DNA of 64,000 nucleotides, taken from contig NC_083565.1 of the NCBI RefSeq assembly GCF_019925205.1, positions 37,848,241 to 37,912,240 on the forward strand, read 5' to 3'. Below are positions 46,514 to 57,172 of this stretch, piece by piece. The notes under the pieces were generated by a model. The model made no database searches and had not been told where the DNA came from. It was given only the letters and a program-made list of their open reading frames with translations. Numbering within the stretch: position 1 is the first letter of the stretch; every line of letters begins with the position of its first letter. The stretch is from Metopolophium dirhodum. Lineage: Eukaryota; Arthropoda; Insecta; Hemiptera; Aphididae. The translations under genes and the position numbers were made by a program.

Positions 46514-49509
46514 GAAAAAAGTACCGAGGGCCGCGGGTTGCCGGTGCCTGGCATACACGATAATTAGCTGACATGGTTTGGTTTTCATATTATCTGGTTG
46601 GAAATTGAATCCAAATAGTACTCTTGATAGGTATTCTAATGGGTTAAACACACAGTATACCCGACACTTACCTGAGTTATAGGAAGGGTTATATGAAACA
46701 GTTAGGTATTGGGATTTTTGATGATTGTTGTTTTAGGATTACCATGACATGAGCACATACGATAATTAGTAACAATGGTCACACCTTTGCAGGGTGCCAC
46801 AATCTCATGATAATTATAACAATATAATGTTTGAAACGTCTCTTTCAAACTCCTAAAATATTACAGGGTCACAACAATTTCACGGTTCTAGCTATATAAT
46901 ATGAACATGACATATACATTTGAAGAGGAATCTTGACAACACAATCATCAGCTCTTATCACGCGAACAGCTTTCACAGATTTACAAATGTAACACATTAT
47001 CAGATGAACACCAAATGATTTTTGAAACTTTTGGTTTACGATATCCCAATAGTTCAAAAACGTTTGTTTTGAGTTACTGCGAATATTCAAGATAAGAATA
47101 GGATTGAAACGGAAAAAAAAAAGTTTTTTTTTTAAACGAGCTTGCAAACAAAATATCTTTACAAGTAAAATTCAATCGATATCATTAAACCTCAAATTTA
47201 AAAAAAAAAACATTTAAATAGGTAGTAAGAAATATATTTTTATTAGTTTTTAAATCGTTATACTGTATTATGCACAGTTGAAACGAAAATCGAAAACCTG
47301 TACCTATTTGAATAACAAACAAAAAACGTTATAGTGTATACGCTTCGGTGAGCGGTTGTTTGGATACGTGTTATAACTGCACAACTACGACAAGTATTCA
47401 CTTCTGTACATTTGTTATCGCTTTATATAGGGTGTATCTTATGTCGTTGTACGCGGGGGTTTTTAACAATAATGGATCGATGACATAGAATTTCGTTAAA
47501 ACGAAAAAATACGCGTTTCTTTCTTTTTAACAGGTAATTTTTTTTATAAAATGTTCAAAATTTATAAACACGCAGTCGTACCAATAGCAAAATCAAATTT
47601 ATTTTTTCAAACGGTAACTACTATATATTTTAACGGATTCTGGTAATTTTTTTTTTTCTGAAAATGTTGATAGTCCAATCATCAATTTTGGTTCGCTAGT
47701 TTATTAACTATGGTCCTTTAAAGTTTAGTAAAATATGCATTAATACTTTTAATTGAAATAATTGATATAGGTTTAATTTACAAGAGCAAAATAATTTTTT
47801 TTTTCTATTAAAACTAATTGTTTATTATTTTTAATTTATTTTAATTTTTAAGCGCCTACACTAGAACAATTCTAATTAAACATAATATGGAAATATGGAG
47901 GACCTAACTGATTTATCTGCAGTGTTCATCGTTTTCTTTTTCAAATTTGTAAATATTATTCGCGACATTATTTTTCTTATTCCTATCAAATATATTTTGT
48001 CGCCAGTAGTAAAAATCTGCTCGTTGCCACCTTTTCTTATATAGATCATTCATTCATTTGAATAGGTACTGCAAAAAAAAAATGTAAGCAAAAGTAGCGA
48101 CTTACTTGTTTGTTTAGTTAGCTGTTAAATGTTTTTTATGATTTACAATAACTCACAGTTATTGTAATATACAATTAATTTATTGTTCTTACAGCAATGT
48201 AATAATACCAAAAATCTAATTTATTGATTATGAGCGGCACTATGAAATGAATTTACAATGATGGGTTTTTTTAAATTTTTTTAAACTTTTTCTGTCCGTG
48301 CACACAATAAGTAGTCAAAGTAAGGGTTTGAATTTCAACTTCAGTATTTCGTTCCATCGGAAAGTGAATCTAGTTGGTGCATTGGAGAGGTCAAAATCCT
48401 CAACCAACTCTATTGAACTTTTTCCCATAGATTTGTTCCAAATACTTTCCGGAGTGTCACCACGTCGTTTTAATTTGTTTGTCTGGGAGGGGTGGAGAGG
48501 GGGTGTATTATTTTTAAGTTTTACAGTTTTTTAGCGTGTCATCTTAACGATTTCTTCACAGATTTGTTCAAATACTCCTCCGAGTGATCTGTTACTGCCA
48601 ATTGTATTGTTACTTAAAAAGATGAAAATCCTGTTGTTTAAGAAGCCGCGATTTTACTCGTCATTTAGTAACTGAACTGTAATCCTTTTTTATGTTTAAA
48701 TTTTGTACCTTTATAGGATTTAAAATTTAAAATTAGCTTTTTCATCAATAATTCAATGTGTATGCTTTGTTTATTTAATTCTTATTTAGCACATTGATTC
48801 AAATTATAACTGTTATTAGACAATATATGGTTTATTTTATTCAAACAGTTTACGAAAAAAGTTTATTATTATATATGGTAAATTATTATGAAAAAGCAAT
48901 TTTTTATTTCATAAGTCATTGTACCTAAGATTCCAAACGTGACATTATTTTTTTTATTAAACTATATTCATATTGTGTCATTGTGATGTCTGATGATATA
49001 TTTTTACTTTAATATGGAACAAATCGGCATATTTCAGCACCTAAATATCTAGATTTGCTAACGTATTTACTTTAATTCCTTATTCGTGACTCATGTGTAA
49101 TAATTTATGAAGAATTAAAACATTTTTAAAATTGTTGACATTTAGACACATTGAGCCATTTTGAATTAGACATTTTTAAATTCCATAGCCGTCATTATTC
49201 TCAATAAAATTATTCTTAAATTTATTTAAAAGTCATTGTTCATTTGTACCTATCTAGGATTTCAAATTTCAAATTAGCTTTTTCATTACAATTTTATGTG
49301 TATTCTTAATTTCCTACATTTTTAAATGTGACATATTTTTTTTTATTAAATCATACACCCCATATTTACATTTTAATGAAAAGTGGAACATATCAGAATA
49401 TTTTAGATACATATATCTAGATTTGCTATTTTGCTTATGTGTTATATAATGAGTAAAATAAGTATATAATAAGTATATAACTTGTTGCAAATAAAAGAAT
49501 TGGGCCGCA
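46514..49509. repeat. macrosatellite unit 4, shortened by about 0.33 kb
   Basis: It follows the standard unit until about 49436. It then jumps through a short TATATAATGAGTAAAATAAG filler to the TATATAACTTGTTGCAAATA leader, so roughly 0.33 kb present in the other units is deleted. It carries more substitutions than units 2 and 3, including an extra A in the A/T run near 47115 that changes the minus-strand frame. It is older or less homogenised, as expected at an array edge. Confidence 0.9.
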
Positions 49510-49810
49510 GAAAAAAGTACCGAGGGCCGCGGGTTGCCGGTGCCTGGCATACACGATAAGTAGCTGACATGGTTTGGTTTTCATATTATCTGGTTGGAAA
49601 TTGAATCTATATAGTACTTTTGATAGGTATTTTAATGGGTTAAACACACAGTATACCCTACACTTACCTGAGTTATAGGAAGGGTTATATGAAACAGTTA
49701 TGTATTGGGATTTTTGGAAATTCCTGTTGTTTAAGATGCCGTGATTTTACTCGTGATTTTAGTAAAATGAACTGTTATCCGTTTTTATGTTTTAAATATA
49801 CCTGTAATTT
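49510..49810. repeat. macrosatellite remnant, array edge
   Basis: About 207 bp of unit start (to about 49716) is joined to a piece matching the CCTGTTGTTTAAGAAGCCGC region from the middle of the unit. The sequence then leaves the repeat near 49810. This is the degenerate right border of the array. Confidence 0.85.
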
Positions 49811-52192
49811 CTGGTATTTGCGAGAAATGTACATGCATCGATTATAATTTAATTGCCTACACACTATGTCGTAAGTAAATGTCGACCGAAATTATAAACT
49901 ACAGACTTATATACATTTTGTTACGTACAAAGTTTTAATATTAAATACATGAGAGTTGTCTGGAAAACACAGATCACTTTGATTTTATACTACGAGTCAC
50001 GATTTGCTAAATTATTTAAATTGCGTCATCGAAAAATTTAGTTTAAACTTTTACATTACTATAACGATTAGTTAAATGCATCCACTGTGCACCATCCCTA
50101 ATCAAAACTTTACAAACACGTTTTAAAAGCATGTAGGTATAAAGATTAAGAAAAAAAAATTGGAAAAATGATCGACACGTTATGTTATTTTAATTTAAAT
50201 ACATATTTTGGCTCACTTTTTTCAGTTTTGACTAATAACAACACATAAAAATCTTTGTACCTATTACATTTTCAAGTTTTACCACAGAGGGATATATTTT
50301 CATTACGTTATATACATAATATTATAAAATTTGGAATTATCTCGTACTTACAAATTGCTCAAAAATATTAAAAATATTTTGAAGACTATAAGGTGTTATG
50401 AGTATTTTAAAAAGTACATATTTTAACAAATAATTTACAATTTTAAAATACTAATTACTTGTTTTAAAATTGAAATATAAAAAAAACTCAGAGAGGATAC
50501 TATTCTTACTTCTAGATATTTGATAATAAGTAAATTCACTCCAAATGTTAAATTAATGGTTCTACTGAGCGTAAAATTTGCTATGTTACGCACTTGTAAG
50601 ACGAAGACAACACATACGATTGTGGCGTTCTCTTAATAGATACCATTTTAGTTACCAAATATGTACCAAATGTAAATAATAATATCATAGATGTGAATAT
50701 TCTGTCTAACGAATATTAAATAGGTATCTTTCGAAGTGATGTCTAATTGTATAACTATGTACAACTGTACAATACAAGTACATTCATACCAGCCATATAT
50801 TGGTCATACACCATTAAGGTAAATATTTGTATGTAGATTATATTCTTATAAATTGTAACGTCTACATCGTGAGACACGACTACAGGCCCGATGTTCGGGC
50901 GAAGTATCCGTCACCCACGTCAATATAGTCAGCAGCAGTCACGTCCATGTATCGTAATTATATTTTCCCCTTAGTCCCCCCTTTCAATGCACGATGTAGA
51001 GGCGTCGCAAGACGTGGGTCCTTTTTTTTTTATCCCCATTCGCCTTAGTATGAAACATCCCGTTTGTAACAAGCCTCCACACACACATTTTCCCGGTAAC
51101 CCCATGAGGACACACCATGAAAATTATGGTGTGCCGCCTCCAGTGGGCCGGACAAAATGTGCTGAAAATTCTTATACTTATTGTAATTGCCATTTGCCAT
51201 CTTATACTTATATTATATTTGCCATGTGCCATCTTATACTTATATTATATTTGCCATGTGCCACCTTATACTGTATTTTGTAACGAAAGTCTGAAAATGT
51301 CATTATTAAATTATTTATTATTTAACTTATGTAAAATACACCCACTTGATTACCTTAAAATTATAACTTATTATATTTTTATTCATCCACCCATTCCCCA
51401 AAATAAATCTTGGAGTTTCAATACACCATGTATGACCAAGCCTGTGAGTTCCACCAACTTGACCCTCGGGTCTTACGCGGCGCGGCTCACAGGTCACGAG
51501 GAAAGTGTTCCCCTTTCTTCGTGGGTAGTTTTTGTGGAACTAAAAAGCCCAAATCCTTACAAAATAATATTGTAATGTTGTTGGAAATCAAAAACTATTG
51601 TCATTATTATTATTACTGTATTACTTCGTACTATTATTGTTTTACTGTATTAATTTTCATTTCGACCAAAGAATTAAAAAAAAAAAATCGTTTTGGTCTA
51701 AATTATAATTATATTGATATCCAATTTTTACCAGTTTCAATTTTGAATTTAATACTGGTTTTAAATTATTTTCGGTCTCGATTCTGAGTTTTTATACTAA
51801 AATATTTACTATTTTTTTTTTTTGTTTTGGTTTGAAATTATAATACCTAATGGTATCCTATTTTTTTCGGTTTCGGTTTTGATTTTGTTTTTGATTTCGG
51901 TTTTTAACGGTTTATACGAGTTTTAAAACCTGGTTTGTTTTAGTCACAACCAAAAAACAAAACATATTTAGCCGAAAACCGGGTTTAATTATTTTTCTTT
52001 CGTTTCGACATTTTACAATATCGATCACCGTCTACAAGTTACACTTCTTAGCTACGACGAACGGTCGACTTCTACACAACTGTACTGTGCATATTATGTA
52101 AACAACAAAATATTATTTGTTTGCCATTATTTTACAAAATGTTTTATTCTGTTGCATTCTACAAAATACACATTTTTGTTTCGTATTTGCAG
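49811..52192. other. intergenic DNA upstream of the secreted-protein gene
   Basis: Mixed A+T-rich sequence. 50880-51160 and 51410-51560 are richer in G+C and have open frames in several registers without domains. A 32-bp tandem repeat is listed at 51187-51270. 51680-51990 is rich in GGTTT(C/T)GGTTTT and AAAACC(G/T)GGTTT motifs, like the ends of the CAGGGCTTGAAATC family. Confidence 0.45.
51187..51270. repeat. 32-bp tandem repeat, about 2.5 copies
   Basis: TGCCATCTTATACTTATATT-type units start at 51195, 51227 and 51259, an exact 32-bp spacing. Confidence 0.9.
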
Positions 52193-52294
52193 AAAAACCC
52201 TTTATATATCGTTGTTGGATAACTATAATATCATTTGTATTTTGTGTTATTCACCGCTAACGTTATTATCCAATTATTGTTGGTACCTACAAAC

Positions 52295-52388
52295 ATGGTC
52301 AAACATATTATTATTAAGCTAACTTTATGTTTTATGGTTTATATTATTGGAAATATAGATGCGGCAGGTGAAGAAGCTCGTAAAGCAA
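52295..52388 (+). CDS. signal-peptide exon of a miniature-exon secreted protein gene
   Basis: The ATG at 52295 (context AAACATGG, favourable A at -3 and G at +4) begins MVKHIIIKLTLCFMVYIIGN, then IDAAGEEARKA, and stops at the donor GCAA|GTGAGT (52389), phase 1. A charged start, a long hydrophobic core and an Ala-Ala cleavage-like site make a clear secretory signal. The exon probably starts at 52193, just after a good acceptor (TTTCGTATTTGCAG), giving a spliced 5' UTR. An in-frame upstream ATG at 52235 would disrupt the signal and is less likely. Downstream are tiny phase-1 exons (53610, 61148, 61735, 62430), the architecture of aphid salivary cassette/bicycle-type effectors. That function is inferred from architecture only. 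The gene runs on beyond 62492. Confidence 0.65.
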
Positions 52389-53609
52389 GTGAGTATATTA
52401 TAATTTTTTTTATTACATAATATTGAGACGAATTCTGTGATAATCTGCTTATTCATATTTTCAAGCAGATAATTGCAATTTGAATTCATAAATATAGTGT
52501 TTTTTTAATGAAATAGTAATCAACACGTATTATCAAATAAAATACGATTTCTTATTACATTATACTTTTAACACAAAAAAAAAATCAATATCTATAAACA
52601 TGCCCAATATTATACTTTTTTTTTACACCAAAATTAAGATTTAAATTGGCAGCTAGAAGCTATGAATTATGGCTTATGACCATTAGGCATTATAGTAGAC
52701 ATATTGTATTCAATTTGTTTAAATATGTAATTTATTATGATCCTAAATTATAAAAGTACCTCTATCATAGTATTGTGATAATTTCTCGATTAGAACAATT
52801 ACCATTGTCATATTAATAATTAGGAGTATCTTTGCCATAACCATATGATCCCCCTTGTTTTACAAACGTAGATATATTTTAATGGCAAATTTATGTTCTA
52901 CAGAACTATTTTTCTGTTTTTAATTTTGATTGACACAAAAACAAACTTAACGGTAAGAATATTATTCTGAAACAAATGCCTACCTATATATTGATATTTT
53001 AAATTTAAAGCAAGTAGTTAGGCTAATCAATAACTATGTTAATAATGAAAATAATTGTTATGTTAAAAACACAATAGGTATGTCTAGAGTGTACCACTCA
53101 TATGCGTTTGTCAGCGGTTGTGAATTTCTCTTAGATGTAATTTATTTTCATTGTTGAGCCGGGATAAATATAGTTTATCTAGATAAAGATAACTAAATTA
53201 TTTATTTATCTAGATAAAGATGAACAAAATTTATTTTTATCTCGATAAATTATCGGATAATTTTTTTATATTGGAGTATGGCACTTTCCGTAGACTCGTA
53301 GCAATATAGAATAACTTAATAGTACGTTATCGAAAATGTCGATAGTTATTAGTAAATACAACCTACTTAATAAATTATTTAACTGTCCACCTATAAATTA
53401 TAATAAATAAAAGCCGTTTAATAAATTAAATCATCTGGATAAATTCATCTAGATAACGGTGGTTTTTATCTCAGATAACTGTTTAAATGAATAATATCTA
53501 TTTATCTAGATAAGATAAAAGATAAAATAATATTTATCTAGATAAACTCAACACTAATTATCTTGCCCTCGTACCAAATACATTTTTTATATTATATTTA
53601 CTTATTTAG
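52389..53609. other. intron 1 of the secreted-protein gene
   Basis: No open exon with both splice sites was found between these exons. Two candidates that had an acceptor and a donor (52909-52971 and near 53085) contain stops in phase 1. The intron holds the TTATCTAGATAA-rich element at 53152-53553. Confidence 0.5.
53152..53553. mobile_element. TCTAGATAA-rich miniature element in the intron
   Basis: The left end TGTTGAGCCGGGATAAATAT is followed by GTTTATCTAGATAAAG. The right end is the reverse complement of TGTTGAGTTTATCTAGATAA. Palindromic TTATCTAGATAA and TTATCT blocks are repeated within both arms. Length is about 0.4 kb with no coding frame. No exact target duplication was seen. Confidence 0.65.
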
Positions 53610-53636
53610 AATTTTTACTTGCGGTCAAATGCAATA
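53610..53636 (+). CDS. candidate 27-nt micro-exon, phase 1-1
   Basis: The acceptor TATTTACTTATTTAG is followed by 27 open bases and the strong donor ATA|GTAAGT (53637). Joined to the leftover A of the signal-peptide exon it encodes KFLLAVKCN plus one base. The length is a multiple of three and leaves phase 1 again, so it could be skipped or included without changing the downstream frame. A single 27-nt match could be chance in A+T-rich DNA. The case rests on phase agreement with the exons at 61735 and 62430. Confidence 0.45.
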
Positions 53637-54439
53637 GTAAGTAATTTGATTTTACTTTACAATATACACAACATATTGCTCTTATAAATACATTAAGTTT
53701 CGCTTAACGAAATCATATTTCTACAGTATTTATTATAAAAGTTTGTTAGTCTGTAATTTTGATTTTAAAATAATATGTGTAATAAAAATTTGTGTTTTGA
53801 AACTCATTATGTGTGCAAAACCTTCTATATTTAACTATATTTAACTTCTAATTAAATGAAGATATTAACAATATTGAATTATACATTACACCACCCATGG
53901 GGATAAAAAGACCGGCGCCTTCTACATCAAACCTACCCCCCCTCTTCCTATTTCTCCGAATAACAAAACCTCAAACGTCTTCTCAATATCAAGATCATAC
54001 CTCACAAGATATAAGTGAAAATGATAACTCAGATTGGATAGTAAAATCAACAAAAAAACAACAAAAAAAACGAAAGAGAACCCCTTCTCTAGAACATTTC
54101 ATCGCTAGCCTGAATATAAGCCTAAAACCCGCAGAAAAAATTTTTGAAAGAAAAACACGTTCAATCTCATTCATTTAATTCAAAGATATGATTGAAAATG
54201 CACAACAATATAATTGAAACAGTCATACAATACTGTGATATACAAAATCCAATCACTATAATTGAAATAGTAAACACGGTATTTATAACGGACCGAATCC
54301 TAAAGACTCGCCTATGAAAATTACCAAAAAAATTAAAGACCCACCTCCAATCTTCCTAATAATTTCTCTAAACTCACATAAAGCTTATAACATATCAAAC
54401 ATGATAAATTAATTCAGTAATATAATGGAACCTAAATGG

Positions 54440-56890
54440 TTTTTACAGTAAAATAATTGACCTAAAACTTTTAGTAAATAATTTAAAACCTAGTATTATA
54501 TGTCTCCAAGAAACAAATTTAAAACCTAACCACAATGCAACTGTGAAGAACTATCAAGGATATTTCAAGGAAAGACAAACAAACCCAAACCGCGATAGTG
54601 GGGTAGTAGCTATCCTAGTTAAAAATAATATAAAATCATCACCAATATCTATCAACTCAGAAGTTGAAGTAATTGCAACATGAATACAGCTACACCATGA
54701 AATAACCATATGCAATATATATTTACCTGCCAGTATAGTTTTTTCTTACCAACAAATTATTAATATAATAAAGCAACTACCCTCACCTTACATAATGGTC
54801 GGTGATTTTAACAGTTGAAATACAAATTGGGGATGTAATCACACCGATCCTAGAGGAAAAATTATTGAGAAAATCATAGATGATGAAAATATTACACTCC
54901 TCAACAATGGAACCTTTACTCGTCAAAATTCGTCCAAAGGAACCTTTTCAGCGATCGACCTATCCTTAGTCTCTTCGTCAATCTCCCCATACCTCTCTTG
55001 GGAAGTCAAGATAGAATTTTTTAATAGCGATCATTGGCCAATATTAATTAAAATACACCATAGAAATAACCGCCAGACCCCCTTCAACACAAACAAATGG
55101 AACCTAAGAAATCCAAACTGGACGCTCTATTCAGACATAATAGACAAAACTATGTCAGAAAACCAAATTCTTAACAACGAATTAAATACAGATGACATTG
55201 ATGTAATTGTAAAACAATTCACTTCAATCATAACTGAAGCAGCCCATAAATCCATTAGAAAAACAATAATAAACCCCAAAAAAACTCCCGTCCGTTGGTG
55301 GTCCAAAGAATGTAATAATGCTATAAAAAACTACAAAGAAGCACTCAACAGATATAAAAAAACCAAAACAATCCCTGACCACATAAATTTAAAAAAAGCC
55401 AAAGCCCTATCAAGAAGAATTATAAAACATCAAAAAACTGAATCTTGGAAAAAACTTATAAATGATCTAACCCCCAATACACCTATTAAAGAAACATGGA
55501 AAAAATACGATAAATAGAAGGCATACAATTCAATGATACCCCCCAAACACTGACAAAAGGAGACAAAACATATTACTCCTCTCTAAAAAAAGCTGAAGCC
55601 CTTGCTGAAATCTTTGAAAAAAATAGCAGTGATGAAAATTATTCCCCTGAATTTAGAAACTCAAAATCAAAAAATTAAACAGATACTCCAATTACATTTT
55701 CAAAGGATGAAAACCATCAAATAAACATACCAATCAATGTACAGGAACTCTATGATGCACTCTGTAAATGCAATTCAAAAAACAGCACAGGCCATGATGA
55801 AATACCATACATATTTATTAAACAACTCCCTAACAGTGCCATCTCTATACTACTAAAAATCTTCAACTTAATATGGGAGAAGACGACTTTCCCTACTTCT
55901 TGGAAACTAGCCATTATTATACCAATACTTAAACCTAACAAAGATCGACACGAAGTTACATCTTACCGGCCAATATCTTTAATATGCACCCTAAGCAAAT
56001 TGCTGGAAAAAATTTTTAGCAAAAGATTGTATTGGACTTTAAAACAAACAAATTTTATCAGCAACCAACAATTTGGTTTCCAAAGGAATAAGTCCACCAT
56101 AAATGCTTTAACTATAATAACAGAAGACATATACTCATCCTTCAACATCAAACAATACGTACTATTAACTTTACTTGACATTGAAAAAGCTTACGGTATG
56201 ATTTGGTGCCATCGAATACTAGATATACTCAAAAAAAAAATAAAATTAATGGCAATACACTCGCCTGTATCTCAAATTTTCTATTAAAACGATCCGTCTC
56301 GGTGAAACTAAACGAAACCCATTCCAGTAACCATAATCTCCAAAACGGCATACCCCATGGATCAAGTTTAAGTGTCACCCTCTTTATAATAGCTATTAAC
56401 GAACTTCCAAGTATAATACCTTCACCGTTCAAAACTGCTATGTTTGCCGACGATAGTACTATTTACTGCAAATGATGAAATATAAACACATCAAAAACAA
56501 TCATGGAAAACGCCATCAATGAAATCAGCAAATGGGAAAAATCTACGGGCTTCAAATTTGGCCCAGAAAAATCTAAAAGTATTCAATTCTCATACAAAAC
56601 AAATATAACTCCATCTCAAAGAAACATGAACAATATTCTAATTCCACCCACAAACAACTTAATAATGTTAGGATTAAACCTAAACAATCAACTAAATTGG
56701 TCCAAACACATAAAATGTTTAAAAACTAAGTTAAAATTAAGACTAAATGTAATCAGAGCCATTTCCAATCGAGCATGGGGTACAAACAGCATCATCATAA
56801 TGAGAACATATATAAGTCTAGTACTATCCGTCATCGATTATGGTTCCATAATTTACGGAGCAGCCCCTGAATCAATTTTAAAATCATAAG
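54440..56890 (+). pseudogene. LINE endonuclease-reverse transcriptase remnant
   Basis: The endonuclease keeps the QET and SDHWP motifs. Its GDFN motif is followed by TGA where related proteins have an amino acid. A clean frame (55152-55517) covers the linker with PVRWWSKECNNAIKNYKEAL. The reverse transcriptase shows NSKNSTGHDEIPY, WKLAIIIPILKPNKD, SYRPISLICTLSKLLEKIFS, QFGFQRNKSTINAL, TLLDIEKAYGMIW, GIPHGSSLSVTLFIIAIN and the catalytic FADD (near 56446-56457). FADD replaces the more usual YADD, a known variant. At least four stops or frame changes interrupt it. It is the enzyme remnant of the LINE listed at 53890. Confidence 0.85.
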
Positions 56891-57172
56891 ATCCAATCCA
56901 CAACTAAGGCATCTGACTGAGTATTGACGCCTTTAAAACCAGCTCCATACCATTAGCATCCTATGTTAAGCAAATACACCGCCACTCGAAATAAGACGAA
57001 ACATGTTCATCCATAAATTTGCACTTAAAAGACTAGCCGATAAGGACAATGCTATATCACCATACCTTTTCAACACTTCACCTCCTTCATTGCACCTAAA
57101 AAAAAATCAGCCAATGTCTACACGAATTAAAAGATGGCTAGACACAACAAATACACCACTGCCTAAACTGCT

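Noticed and set aside
51187..51270. Tandem 32-bp repeat as a CRISPR-like array
   Set aside because: Units are directly adjacent without spacers; it is a simple tandem repeat in a eukaryotic genome.
52909..52972. Acceptor-donor pair TTCTACAG...GGTAAGA as another micro-exon
   Set aside because: It contains a stop in the phase set by the signal-peptide exon.
54660..56480. TGA codons in the plus-strand LINE where an amino acid is expected, as if TGA were read as Trp
   Set aside because: Normal TGG codons are present throughout, and frameshifts and non-Trp positions are also hit (two TGA in a row after the FADD motif), so this is ordinary decay.
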